64,000 nucleotides of DNA from Fulvimonas sp. R45 (GCF_030504985.1 NZ_JASERU010000007.1:62001-126000); one strand, 5' to 3'. Shown: positions 1 to 8,380, numbered from the stretch's first letter. Notes: generated by a model not told the origin, from the letters alone. Translations and numbers: made by a program.

Positions 1-1335
1 CGACCACGCCATCATGGTCTTCTCGTACTCGGGGTAGACCGGCACGTCCGCTTCCAGCGACTGCTCCACCGCCGGCAGGTTGGCGTTGCGGAACATCGGC
101 AGGCGCTCGGCGTCGGGCTTGGCGCGCTGGGCGGCGCCGCGCACCAGGGTCATCGCGTCGGCGAACAGCCGGGTGCCCACGCCGAAGCCGCGGCCGCCGG
201 CGATCATGGTGTAGCGGTCCTGCAGTTCCTCGCCGCGCTGCTGGGCCCTGGCCAGGTCCGCCCACGGGGCGCCGTACTTCGCGCGGCGGGCCGGGTCGGC
301 GGCGATCCAGTCGCGCAGCGCGGCGTCCTCCTTCTGCTTGGCCTGGATGAACGTCTCGTCGGTCAGGGTCTGCAACCGGCCCTTGAACACCTTCAGCGTG
401 TTGTCGATGCCGAACAGCATGTCCTGCGCCTCCTTGGCCTGCTGCGCGCCGGCGCGGCTGTACTGCCACAGCACGCCGCGCAGGTCGGACAGGTAGCCGT
501 AGAACGGGATCAGCACGTTGTCGCGCATGTTCGCCAGCTGCAGCCACGGCGTGCGGCGCTCGGTGGAGCCGGGGTTGCCCACCACGAAGGTCAGCTCGCC
601 GGCCTTCGGCCCCTGCGGGGCGAACTTCAGGAACTGTGTGGTCTTCGCCGGCTTGCCGTCCACGTAGGCGCGGAAGAAGGTGACGTCGAGGTCGTAGCGC
701 GGGAAGTTGAAGTTGTCCGGGTCGCCGCCGAAGAAGGCGATGCTCTGCTCCGGCGCGAACACCAGCCGCACGTCCTGGTAGCGGCGGTACTTGTACAGCG
801 CGTAGCGGCCGCCGTGGTACAGCGTGATCACGTCGCAGCGCCAGGTCTTGGGGTCGCCGGCGACGCACTGCTCTTCAATCTTGCTGTTGACCGCGCGCTC
901 GGCCTTGATGCGCCCGGCGCCGCTCTTGCCGTTCGTGGCGGCGTTCACCTGCGCGGTGACGTCCGTGATCGACTCGAGCTGGTTCAATTCGACGTCGGGG
1001 CACTTCGGCTCGTCCTCCGGCTTCGCGGCCACGTAGCCGTCGGCCATGTAGTTGTGGCCGCCCCTGGACAGCTGCGACAGGCAGCCGTTGGCGCAGTGGT
1101 GGTTGGTCATCACCAGGCCGTCGGCGGAGACGAACGAGCCGGAGCAGCCCTCGGCCAGCCGCACCGTGGCGTGCTGGATCAGCGAGATCCACTGCGGGCT
1201 CGGCGTGAAGGCGTAGCGTTGCTGCAGCTGCTTCACCGGCAGGTGGTCCAGCGTCCACATGCCCTCGTCGGCCATCGCGCCCGCGGCGCTGCCGAGCAGG
1301 AGACCGGAAAACCCCACGATCAGCCATCGTTTCAT
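1..1335 (-). CDS. S46 family serine dipeptidyl peptidase (DPP7/DPP11-type), C-terminus beyond window
   Basis: The gene runs off the left edge, so only about 445 N-terminal residues are visible of a family normally near 700. Residues 1-20 form a signal peptide (MKRW then a Leu/Gly/Ala-rich core). The chymotrypsin-like N-terminal part shows GCSGSFVSADGLVMTNHHC, with the catalytic His at about residue 80. The GGDPDNFNFPRYDLD block at about 203-217 carries the catalytic Asp. The nucleophile Ser and the residue that separates DPP7 from DPP11 (Arg or Gly near 673 in characterised enzymes) lie outside the window, so substrate preference cannot be called. S46 enzymes release dipeptides from oligopeptides in the periplasm. 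The gene is divergent from the MarR gene; the start is the ATG directly before the signal peptide. Confidence 0.95.
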   Translation of the reverse strand, partial: MKRWLIVGFSGLLLGSAAGAMADEGMWTLDHLPVKQLQQRYAFTPSPQWISLIQHATVRLAEGCSGSFVSADGLVMTNHHCANGCLSQLSRGGHNYMADGYVAAKPEDEPKCPDVELNQLESITDVTAQVNAATNGKSGAGRIKAERAVNSKIEEQCVAGDPKTWRCDVITLYHGGRYALYKYRRYQDVRLVFAPEQSIAFFGGDPDNFNFPRYDLDVTFFRAYVDGKPAKTTQFLKFAPQGPKAGELTFVVGNPGSTERRTPWLQLANMRDNVLIPFYGYLSDLRGVLWQYSRAGAQQAKEAQDMLFGIDNTLKVFKGRLQTLTDETFIQAKQKEDAALRDWIAADPARRAKYGAPWADLARAQQRGEELQDRYTMIAGGRGFGVGTRLFADAMTLVRGAAQRAKPDAERLPMFRNANLPAVEQSLEADVPVYPEYEKTMMAWS

Positions 1336-1500
1336 GCTGTGCTCCCTGGTTCGGATGGATCCCTCCGCCGCGTCCGGCATGACCGCACGGCGCCTTCCGC
1401 CATCGTCCCACCGCCGCCGGAGCCGGGGAAGAGGACTTCCGGCATGCAGCCGCGCGCCTCTTGCGCATCGCAACACGCGGGCATAAAATTCACATGTAGA

Positions 1501-1518
1501 TAGTACATATGTGTACTA
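1501..1518. promoter_or_regulatory. Palindromic candidate operator for the MarR regulator
   Basis: TAGTACA and TGTACTA form a perfect 7-bp inverted repeat separated by TATG. The site lies in the divergent region between the S46 peptidase and the MarR gene. MarR-family dimers bind palindromes of this size close to their own promoter. A possible upstream ATG (1509) for the MarR frame falls inside the palindrome, which argues that translation starts downstream at 1539. That the MarR protein binds here is inference. Confidence 0.5.
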
Positions 1519-1538
1519 AATCCACGGTGCATCGCCCC

Positions 1539-2033
1539 ATGAACAGCTTCCAGCCCACCGAACAGCGCCTGGCCGTCACCTGCCGGCGGTATCCCGCCTT
1601 CCCGCGGGAACCGGCGGTGCTGGTGCGGCTGGTGAAGCACATCTACAAGCGCGTGCACGACGACGCCAACGCGCTGCTCAAGCCCTGGGGCATTGGCCAT
1701 CCCGAGTACAACATCCTGATGATGATGTACGGCACCGAGGGCTACACGCTGAACCCCTCGCAGCTGGCCGACGCGGCCGGCGAGAAGTCGGCCAACATCA
1801 CACGGCTTACCAACCAGTTGTGCGACAAGGGGCTGATCGAGCGCACCGCCAGCGACGAGGACCGGCGCAAGGTCACCCTGACCCTGAGCAAGGCCGGGCT
1901 GGCGATGATCGAGGCGTTCCTGCCCGCCGTCTGCGCCCTGCTGGAGCGCCAGACCACCGGCCTGAAGCCGGCCGAGGCGGCGCAGCTGGAGCGCCTGCTG
2001 AAGAAGTTCCTGGACCAGCTGGAACAGGACTGA
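1539..2033 (+). CDS. MarR family transcriptional regulator
   Basis: A 164-residue protein with a MarR-type winged helix. An N-terminal helical dimer region is followed by the HTH (LNPSQLADAAGEKSANITR), then the recognition and wing region (CDKGLIERTASDEDRRKVTL) and C-terminal dimerisation helices. The Asp-Arg-Arg of the wing is the classic MarR signature. The frame is open from an ATG at 1509, but that codon lies inside a palindrome (1501-1518), so 1539 is preferred; neither has a strong ribosome-binding site. The gene is 21 bp upstream of the FUSC exporter gene and co-directional, so it probably represses the efflux operon in response to an aromatic or lipophilic ligand, as related MarR-efflux pairs do. 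The ligand is unknown. Confidence 0.9.
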   Translation: MNSFQPTEQRLAVTCRRYPAFPREPAVLVRLVKHIYKRVHDDANALLKPWGIGHPEYNILMMMYGTEGYTLNPSQLADAAGEKSANITRLTNQLCDKGLIERTASDEDRRKVTLTLSKAGLAMIEAFLPAVCALLERQTTGLKPAEAAQLERLLKKFLDQLEQD

Positions 2034-2054
2034 TGTCGGAGCGGGATTGAAACC

Positions 2055-4163
2055 ATGTCGGCGGCATCGATGAAGGCAGGGCAGGCGGCGCGCCGCTGGC
2101 CGACGCTGGCGGAAGCGTTCGCCGGCGAGGGCCGCGCCTGGCTGTTCGTGGCCAAGTCGCTGCTGGCGCTGTACCTGGCCGCCTGGCTGGCGATGTGGCT
2201 GCGGCTGGAACAGCCGTCCACCACCATGATCACGGTGGCCATCGTGATGCATCCGCACAGCGGCATGGTGCTGGCCAAGAGTTTCTACCGTGCCATCGGC
2301 ACGCTGTGCGGCAGCGCGTTCGGGCTGGCGCTGATGTGCGTGTTCCCGCAGCAGCGCGAGCTGTTCCTGCTCTGCCTGTCGCTGTGGGTGGCGCTGTGCG
2401 CCGGCGGCGCCACGCTGTACCGCAACTTCATGTCCTACGGCTTCGTACTGGCCGGCTACACCGCAGCGATCGTGGCGCTGCCGGCGATCGCACACCCGCT
2501 GGAGGTGTTCGACTCGGCGCTGATGCGGGTGAGCGAGGTGATGCTGGGCATCGTGGTGGCCGGCGTGGTCAGCGACGCGGTGTTCCCCGGGCGTCTGCGC
2601 CTGGTGTTGCGGCAGAACGCCCGCGCCCACTTCGCGCACTTCATCGATTTCGTGCGCGGCAGCACCGGCGGCAGCATCCCGCGCGCCGAGATGGAGCAGG
2701 CGCACCTGCGCTTCGTGCGCGCCGCGGTGCAGCTGGAGGACCTGCGCGCCTCGGTGATCTTCGAGGATCCGGAAGTGCGCGCGCGCAGTACCCGCATGCG
2801 CCTGCTCAACCAGCACAACATGGCGGCGGCGACCAGCTTCCAGTCGCTGCACCACCTGATCAACCGGCTGCAACGCGAGGGCCGTGCCGCCGAGGTGGAC
2901 GCGCTGATCGCGCTGTACCGCCCGCTGGGCGCGGCGCTGACCACGCCGGCCGCGGCCGACCTGCACGAGCCGGCGGTGCTGGCGCCGCGCCTGCGCGAAT
3001 GCGCGCGGCGGCTCCCGGCGCTGGCGGCCGAGCTGCGCGCGGGCCTGGCGCCCGGGCACGCGCAACTGGCTTTCGATACCGGCGACACGCTGCTCCGGCG
3101 CTTCCTCGACGAGCTGTGCGGCTACGTCGAGGTGGAGCTGGCGCTGCGTGGCCGCCTGTTGCGTGGCAGCGTGGAACGCGTGCACTTCCGCCGCGGCAAC
3201 GACGCCACCGGCGCCCTGGTGGCGGTGCTGCGCACCTTCCTCACCATGACCACGCTCAGCGCGTTCTGGATCGCCAGCGGCTGGCCGTTCGGCTCCAGCG
3301 CGATGCTGCTGGCGACCATCTTCAGCGGCCTGTTCGCGGCGCTGCCGAACCCGCTGAGCTCGGCCTTCACCATGCTGGTGGGTTACGCGGCCGGCATGCT
3401 GGCCGGCATCTACGCGGCGTTCTGGCTGCTGCCGGGCAGCGACGGCTTCGCGATGCTGGTCGCGGTGACGCTGCCGCTGCTGCTGATCGGGCCATGGCTC
3501 AACGCGCATGCGGAACTGGCCGGCGTGGGCGGCGGCTACGCCATCGGCATCGTCTACATCATGGCGCTGAAGAACCCGATGGCCTACGACCCGGTGCACG
3601 CGCTGAACGACGCCATCGCGCAGCTCGCCGGCGTGGCGCTGGCCGCGGCGGCCTTCGTGTTCGTGCCGCGCGTGACCGGCAGCGGCTGGCAGCGCCGGCG
3701 CCAGGTGCGCCGCCTGCGCGAACAGGTGGTGCTGGCCGCCACCGCGCCGCTGGCCGGCCTGCCGTGGCGCTTCGAAAGCGTCAGCCGCGACCTGTTCCAC
3801 CAGGTGATCGTGCACACCCGCCCGGGCAGCCGCCCGTCGCGCGAGCTGCTGGGTTGGGCGCTGGCGGTGCAGGAAAGCGGCCGCGCGCTGATCGAGCTGC
3901 GCCAGCAGCTGCGCGCCGACCCCGCCCCGGTCGACGTCGGCCGCCAGGTGGATGCGGCGGTGCAAGCGATGGCGCAGCTGTACCGCCGCCCCGACGCGAT
4001 GCATCGCCAGCAGGCGGAGGATGCGGTGCGCGCCGCGATCGACGCCTGCGCCGCCCGGCCCGCGTTGCGCCCACGCCTGTACCAGCTGCTGGGCGCGCTG
4101 CGCGACGACGAGTCGCCGCTGGCCGCCTGGACGCCTTCCATGGAGCCCGCCCATGCCCCGTGA
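2055..4163 (+). CDS. FUSC family inner-membrane exporter (AaeB-like)
   Basis: A 702-residue membrane protein of the fusaric acid resistance/AaeB family. It shows the duplicated architecture: an N-terminal transmembrane bundle (about residues 30-180), a cytoplasmic helical region (about 185-380), a second bundle (about 395-540) and a soluble C-terminus. E. coli AaeB is about 655 residues. In this family the protein exports hydroxylated aromatic carboxylic acids, fusaric acid and similar compounds together with a periplasmic adaptor. It is followed by an overlapping DUF1656 gene and an HlyD adaptor gene, which completes the usual AaeB/AaeX/AaeA set. No outer-membrane factor gene is present here, so a channel would have to come from elsewhere. 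The substrate cannot be read from sequence. Confidence 0.9.
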   Translation: MSAASMKAGQAARRWPTLAEAFAGEGRAWLFVAKSLLALYLAAWLAMWLRLEQPSTTMITVAIVMHPHSGMVLAKSFYRAIGTLCGSAFGLALMCVFPQQRELFLLCLSLWVALCAGGATLYRNFMSYGFVLAGYTAAIVALPAIAHPLEVFDSALMRVSEVMLGIVVAGVVSDAVFPGRLRLVLRQNARAHFAHFIDFVRGSTGGSIPRAEMEQAHLRFVRAAVQLEDLRASVIFEDPEVRARSTRMRLLNQHNMAAATSFQSLHHLINRLQREGRAAEVDALIALYRPLGAALTTPAAADLHEPAVLAPRLRECARRLPALAAELRAGLAPGHAQLAFDTGDTLLRRFLDELCGYVEVELALRGRLLRGSVERVHFRRGNDATGALVAVLRTFLTMTTLSAFWIASGWPFGSSAMLLATIFSGLFAALPNPLSSAFTMLVGYAAGMLAGIYAAFWLLPGSDGFAMLVAVTLPLLLIGPWLNAHAELAGVGGGYAIGIVYIMALKNPMAYDPVHALNDAIAQLAGVALAAAAFVFVPRVTGSGWQRRRQVRRLREQVVLAATAPLAGLPWRFESVSRDLFHQVIVHTRPGSRPSRELLGWALAVQESGRALIELRQQLRADPAPVDVGRQVDAAVQAMAQLYRRPDAMHRQQAEDAVRAAIDACAARPALRPRLYQLLGALRDDESPLAAWTPSMEPAHAP

Positions 4164-4353
4164 AATCGCCTTTTCCGACGTGCTGGTGCCCGGCCTGCTG
4201 CCGATCTTCGTCGGCTGCCTGCTGCTGATGTGGCTGGTCGACTCGCTGGTCGGCCGCTACGGCCTGTACCGCTACGTGTGGCATCCGCCGCTGTTCCGCC
4301 TTGCCCTGTTCGGCAGCCTGTTCGGGCTGGCCGGGTTGTTGCTGCTTCGCTGA
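4153..4353 (+). CDS. DUF1656 small inner-membrane protein (AaeX-like)
   Basis: A 66-residue protein beginning MPREIAFSDVLVPGLLPIF with two hydrophobic helices (about residues 10-32 and 46-66). This is the size and pattern of DUF1656/AaeX proteins, which are encoded between FUSC and HlyD genes in many proteobacteria. The start overlaps the end of the FUSC gene by 11 bp and the stop is 7 bp before the HlyD start, so translation is probably coupled. Its exact role is unknown; it is presumed to be a small subunit of the efflux pump. It is short enough to be missed by gene finders. Confidence 0.88.
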   Translation: MPREIAFSDVLVPGLLPIFVGCLLLMWLVDSLVGRYGLYRYVWHPPLFRLALFGSLFGLAGLLLLR

Positions 4354-4360
4354 CATCGCC

Positions 4361-5368
4361 ATGAACAAGACCTCGTTGCTGCGTTTCCTGCTCACCGCCG
4401 TCGTGGTGGTGGTCGCCGTCGTGCTCGGCCACGCGCTGTGGAAGCACTACCTCTACTCGCCGTGGACCCGCGACGGCCGCGTGCGCGCCGACGTGGTGCA
4501 GGTGGCGCCTGACGTCGCCGGCCTGGTCACCGCGGTGCCGGTGAAGGACAACCAGTTCGTGCACAAGGGCGACGTGCTGATGGTGGTCGACCAGGACCGC
4601 TACATCCTCGCCCTGCAGCAGGCCGAGGCCAATCTCGCCGCGGCCGAGGCCAGCGCCCGCGCGGCTGGCGCCGGCACCGCCGCCGCCGAAGCCGCCATCG
4701 CCGGCCGCAGGACCGAGTACGAGATGTACCAGGCGCAGGCGCGGCGCCGCCTGCAGATGCCCGAGAAGAGCGTGATCTCCGAGGAGGCGCGGCAGAACGC
4801 CGTGGCCACCGCGCGCAACGCGCAGGCCGACCTGCGCGCCGCGCAGGCTTCGCGCTCGCAGGCCAGCGCCGCCGCCCAGCAGGCGCTGGCGGCGGTGCAG
4901 CAGGCGCAGGTGGCGGTGGACGTGGCCAAGCTCAACCTCAAGCGCACCGAGGTGCGCGCCCCGGTGGACGGCTACGTCACCAACCTCGACGTGCGCGTGG
5001 GCGACTACGCCGCCGCCGGCGCCGCGCGCCTGGCGCTGATCGACAGCCACAGCTACTACCTCTACGGCTACTTCGAGGAAACCAAGCTGCCGCAGCTGCG
5101 CGTGGGCGACCCGGTGGACATCCGCCTGATGGCCGGCGGCGTGCACCTGAAGGGCACCATCACCGGCATCGCGCGCGGCATCACCGACAGCGACAACCCC
5201 ACCGGCAGCAACCTGCTGGCCGACGTCAACCCCACCTTCAACTGGGTGCGGCTGGCGCAGCGCGTGCCGGTGCGCATCGCCATCGACGCGGACTCGCTGC
5301 CCAGGGGCATGGTGCTGGCCGCGGGCATGACCGCCACCATCGAGGTGAGGCCGCGCGCGGCGCGCTGA
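4361..5368 (+). CDS. HlyD-family periplasmic adaptor (AaeA-like membrane fusion protein)
   Basis: A 335-residue membrane fusion protein. One N-terminal transmembrane helix (residues about 5-23) precedes the lipoyl/barrel-sandwich half (TRDGRVRADVVQVAPDVAG, then VKDNQFVHKGDVLM). An Ala/Gln-rich coiled-coil hairpin (about 85-190) follows, then the second lipoyl half (LNLKRTEVRAPVDGYVTNL) and beta-barrel domains. It bridges the FUSC permease and an outer-membrane channel. It starts 7 bp after the DUF1656 stop and closes the efflux operon; a palindromic repeat block follows its stop codon. Confidence 0.92.
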   Translation: MNKTSLLRFLLTAVVVVVAVVLGHALWKHYLYSPWTRDGRVRADVVQVAPDVAGLVTAVPVKDNQFVHKGDVLMVVDQDRYILALQQAEANLAAAEASARAAGAGTAAAEAAIAGRRTEYEMYQAQARRRLQMPEKSVISEEARQNAVATARNAQADLRAAQASRSQASAAAQQALAAVQQAQVAVDVAKLNLKRTEVRAPVDGYVTNLDVRVGDYAAAGAARLALIDSHSYYLYGYFEETKLPQLRVGDPVDIRLMAGGVHLKGTITGIARGITDSDNPTGSNLLADVNPTFNWVRLAQRVPVRIAIDADSLPRGMVLAAGMTATIEVRPRAAR

Positions 5369-5376
5369 GGGACGTG

Positions 5377-5606
5377 CCCCCCTCCCGACCTCCCCCTGCA
5401 AGCAGGGGAAGGGGCCAAGCCCATGGCGTAACTGATTTCTCCCTCCCCTGCCTGCAGGGGAGGGTCACCCAACCTCGCGGCAAGCCCGCCTACCCCCTCC
5501 CAGCCTCCCCCTGCGAGCAGGGGGAGGAGCCAAGTCCATGGCGTAAGCTGACTTCTCCCTCCCCTGCCTGCAGGGGAGGGTCGGGGAGGGGTCATCCAAC
5601 CTCGCC
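5377..5606. repeat. Two tandem copies of a CCCTCCCC/GGGGAGGG palindromic element
   Basis: Copy one spans about 5377-5476 and copy two about 5492-5606. Each contains a left hairpin (CCTCCCCCTGC A/G AGCAGGGG), a short centre with the shared word CCATGGCGTAA, and a right hairpin (CCCTCCCCTGCCTGCAGGGGAGGG). The ends are also inverted relative to each other. Related single copies occur at 17457-17558 and 25505-25602. The element follows the HlyD stop codon and precedes the TauE gene, so it may stabilise or terminate the efflux mRNA. There is no coding capacity and no transposase. Confidence 0.8.
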
Positions 5607-5648
5607 TCGACGTCCCTCGTCCCCGTCCCGCCCTGTAGGCTGTGCGCC

Positions 5649-6422
5649 ATGCCGGTCATCGACGTCTCGCATCAGCTGCTCGCCATCCTCTGCGGTTCGC
5701 TGGTGGGCGCCTCGCTGGCGCTGATCGGCGGCGGTGGCTCCATCCTCGCGGTGCCGCTGCTGCTGTACGTGGTGGGCGTGCGCGATGCGCACCTGGCCAT
5801 CGGCACCAGTACGCTGGCGGTGTCGCTCAATGCCTTCGCCAACCTGGTGCCGCATGCGCGCGCCGGGCACGTGCGCTGGCGCGAGGCGGCGGTGTTCGCC
5901 GTGGCCGGCGTGCTCGGCGCGGCGATCGGCTCCGGCCTCGGCAAGTGGCTGGACGGGCAGCGCCTGCTGGTGCTGTTCGCCGCGTTGATGCTGGTGGTGG
6001 CGGCGCTGATGTGGCGTCCGCGTACGGCCGACGCCGTGCCGCGGGCGCATCCGTTGCCCTGGCTGGGCGGCACCGGCCTGTGCGCCGGCGGCCTGGCCGG
6101 CTTCTTCGGCATCGGCGGCGGCTTCCTGATCGTGCCGGGGTTGATGTTCGCCGGCGGCTTCAGCGTGATCGAGGCGGTCGGCTCGGCGCTGCTGGCGGTC
6201 GGCCTGTTCGGTGCCACCACGGCCGCGAGCTATGCCGCCTCCGGCCTGATCGACTGGCGCGTCGCCGCCGAATTCGTCGCCGGCGGCCTCGCCGGCGGCT
6301 GGCTCGGCGCGCTGGGCGCACACCGGCTGGCGCGCCGGCGTGGCGCGCTGAACCGCCTGCTCACCGTGATGATCGCGGCGGTGGCGGTGTACATGCTGTG
6401 GCGCGAAGCCGGGCGGCTGTAA
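5649..6422 (+). CDS. TauE/SafE family permease (sulfite/sulfur-compound exporter family)
   Basis: A 257-residue polytopic protein with about eight hydrophobic segments in two repeats. It carries the family's Gly-rich signatures: GASLALIGGGGSILAVPLL near residues 19-37, and its counterpart GLAGFFGIGGGFLIVPGLM in the second half. TauE/SafE proteins move sulfite, sulfoacetate or other organosulfur anions across the inner membrane, but many members have no known substrate. It stands alone between a repeat block and an unrelated membrane protein. A sulfur role would fit the thiosulfate operon at 30.8-33.9 kb, but nothing links them directly. Confidence 0.88.
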   Translation: MPVIDVSHQLLAILCGSLVGASLALIGGGGSILAVPLLLYVVGVRDAHLAIGTSTLAVSLNAFANLVPHARAGHVRWREAAVFAVAGVLGAAIGSGLGKWLDGQRLLVLFAALMLVVAALMWRPRTADAVPRAHPLPWLGGTGLCAGGLAGFFGIGGGFLIVPGLMFAGGFSVIEAVGSALLAVGLFGATTAASYAASGLIDWRVAAEFVAGGLAGGWLGALGAHRLARRRGALNRLLTVMIAAVAVYMLWREAGRL

Positions 6423-6481
6423 GGTTTTCGCGGCCGGCGGGGACTAGGCAAGGGTCGTCAACGCACCGCGAGGCTGCCGCC

Positions 6482-7216
6482 ATGTCCGCCATTCCCGACC
6501 GTCTGCCTGCCACCACACCGCTGCCCGCCAGCCGCGGGCTGCGCTGGTGCCTCGATGGCCTGCGCCTGTGGCGGCGCGTGCCGCTCAGGCTGTTCCTGCT
6601 CTGCTTCGCGCAGTTGCTGGCGGAAACCCTGTTGCAGCTGATCCCGTGGGTCGGCGTGACGCTGTCCAAGCTGGTGGTGCCGGTGCTGCTGATGGGTATC
6701 CTGCTGGGGCTGGACGAACAGGCGCGGGGCGGGCGCATGCGCTGGGCGTGCCTGCTCGACGGCCTGCGCCGTCGCCCGTTCGCGCCGGTGCTGGCATTGG
6801 CGGCGTCGTGGGGGCTGGGCGTGTTCGCGGTGCAGCAGGGCGTGGCATGGCTGGCGTACGGCTGGCCGGCGGTGGACGCGGTGTGGCTGGGACATGCCAT
6901 GGCCCACCGTGCATTGATGACGCCGACGTTCGAGCGGGTGCTGCTGGTGCCCGGGGTGGTGCCGTCGATCCTGCTGATGCTGGCGCCCTGCCTGTGCCTG
7001 TTCGACGGGCGGTCGCCGTGGCGTGCGGTGTGCGGCAGCGTGCGCGCGGCATGGCGTCATGCTGCACCGTTCGGGGTGTTCCTGCTAATGAACCTGGCGG
7101 TGTTCCTGCTGGTGCTGGCGAAGCCCTGGACGTTCGTGCTGGTGCTGTTCCTCACGCCGTGGTCGATGGCATGTACGTATGCGATCTGGCGCGACCTGCG
7201 CCGGACGGAAGGCTGA
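6482..7216 (+). CDS. Polytopic membrane protein of unknown function (possibly BPSS1780-like)
   Basis: A 244-residue protein with five to six hydrophobic helices separated by short Arg-rich loops. It ends with a charged tail (YAIWRDLRRTEG). The spacing and the short polar N-terminus resemble the BPSS1780-type membrane proteins of beta- and gammaproteobacteria, but I see no diagnostic motif. It is 6 bp upstream of an ECF sigma-factor gene and co-directional, so the two may be co-transcribed; whether it takes part in sigma-factor control is open. Confidence 0.7.
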   Translation: MSAIPDRLPATTPLPASRGLRWCLDGLRLWRRVPLRLFLLCFAQLLAETLLQLIPWVGVTLSKLVVPVLLMGILLGLDEQARGGRMRWACLLDGLRRRPFAPVLALAASWGLGVFAVQQGVAWLAYGWPAVDAVWLGHAMAHRALMTPTFERVLLVPGVVPSILLMLAPCLCLFDGRSPWRAVCGSVRAAWRHAAPFGVFLLMNLAVFLLVLAKPWTFVLVLFLTPWSMACTYAIWRDLRRTEG

Positions 7217-7222
7217 GACGGA

Positions 7223-7717
7223 ATGCGCGAGGGGGAATTCGCCGCGCTTCTGCACGAGCATGCGGGACTGCTGTCGCGCATCGCGGCCAGCTACGAGGCC
7301 GATCCGTCCTTGCGTGACGACCTGCTGCAGGACATCGCGCTGGCGCTGTGGAAGGCGCTGCCGGCGTGGCGCGGCGAGGCGGCGCTGAAGACCTTCGTGG
7401 CGCGGGTAGCGCACAACCGCGGCGCCAGCCATGTGATCGGCCGCACGCGGCGGCCCTCGACGCACGGGCTGGACGAAGACCTCGCGGATCCGGCCCACGG
7501 CCCGGAATCGCACGCACAACTTGAACAGAAGCGCCTGCGCCTGCAGGACGCGGTACGCGCCCTGCCGCTGACCCTGCGGCAGGCGGTGACGTTGGCGCTG
7601 GAGGGCTTCAGCCAGCAGGAGATTGCGGCGGCGCTGGGCATCAGCGCCAACAACGTGGCAGTGCGCCTGAACCGGGCGCGCAAGGCGCTGAAAGATGCAT
7701 TGGGAGAATCGGCATGA
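7223..7717 (+). CDS. ECF-type RNA polymerase sigma factor
   Basis: A 164-residue sigma-70 family protein of extracytoplasmic-function size. Region 2 is at about residues 20-68 (LRDDLLQDIALALWKALP then TFVARVAHNRG). Region 4 is at about 113-160, with an HTH ending SQQEIAAALGISANNVAVRL. It has no C-terminal extension. Its stop overlaps the start of the next gene (ATGA at 7714), which is the usual coupling between an ECF sigma factor and its anti-sigma factor. The stimulus and regulon are unknown, and I see no obvious autoregulated promoter upstream. Confidence 0.93.
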   Translation: MREGEFAALLHEHAGLLSRIAASYEADPSLRDDLLQDIALALWKALPAWRGEAALKTFVARVAHNRGASHVIGRTRRPSTHGLDEDLADPAHGPESHAQLEQKRLRLQDAVRALPLTLRQAVTLALEGFSQQEIAAALGISANNVAVRLNRARKALKDALGESA

Positions 7718-8304
7718 ATCCGGGCGACGACTGGACTCGCTGGAGCGACGACTGGCAGCGGCAACCGACGGTCGATGCGGACCGCCTGCGCCGCCGGGTG
7801 CGGCGCAAGCGGCGGCAGATGCAGGCGGTGCTGGGCTTCGAGTGGTGCACCGCCTTGTTCGCCACCGGCCAGGTGCTGCGCCTGCTGCTCGACCCGGGCG
7901 CCGGCCTGCGCTGGAAGGCCTGGGCCGGGCTGGCGCTGCTGCTGGTATCGACGTCGGCGTACCTGTCGTTGCGCGTGCGTCGCGGCACCTGGCAGGCGGC
8001 CGCCGACGGCATGCCGGAACTGCTGCGGCTGACCGCGCGGCGGGCGCGGGCGGGCATCCGGCTGGCCTGGCTGAACATCGCCAGCGTCCCGCTGCTGCTC
8101 GCGTTCACGCTGCCGCTGGCGGCGCCCTGGCTGGCGCCCTCGCGCTGGCGGCACGATCCGGCGCTCGAACACCTGCTGCTCGTGCAGGTGGGCATCAACG
8201 GCGTCGTCATCGTGCCGCTGCTGGTGTTCTTCGCCGTCTACATCCGCCGGCAACGGCGGCGGCTGCGCCAGGTGGAGGCTCTGCTGCGGGACTACGGGGA
8301 GTGA
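7714..8304 (+). CDS. Membrane protein, candidate anti-sigma factor
   Basis: A 196-residue protein translationally coupled to the ECF sigma gene by a 4-bp overlap. The N-terminal 45 residues are short, charged and Arg-rich (a WTRWSDDWQRQP stretch, then RLRRRVRRKRR). Three to four hydrophobic helices follow and the protein ends in a charged helical tail. Position suggests an anti-sigma factor. However, it lacks the zinc-binding HxxxCxxC motif of ZAS-domain anti-sigma factors, so sequestration through the short N-terminus would be unconventional. Function is inferred from context only. Confidence 0.75.
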   Translation: MNPGDDWTRWSDDWQRQPTVDADRLRRRVRRKRRQMQAVLGFEWCTALFATGQVLRLLLDPGAGLRWKAWAGLALLLVSTSAYLSLRVRRGTWQAAADGMPELLRLTARRARAGIRLAWLNIASVPLLLAFTLPLAAPWLAPSRWRHDPALEHLLLVQVGINGVVIVPLLVFFAVYIRRQRRRLRQVEALLRDYGE

Positions 8305-8380
8305 TCCGGCGGATTGCCCGGCCGGGCGCAATGCAGGCAAGCTTGGCGGCTTTCCGCACGACTTTGCGTATCCTCTAGCG

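Noticed and set aside
1332-4154. Long minus-strand frame opposite the FUSC gene
   Set aside because: Antisense shadow of a clear membrane exporter; translation is His/Arg/Gln-rich without structure.
5377-5606. Tandem repeat considered as a CRISPR array
   Set aside because: Only two copies, each itself palindromic with long arms, no short constant repeat with unique spacers and no cas genes.
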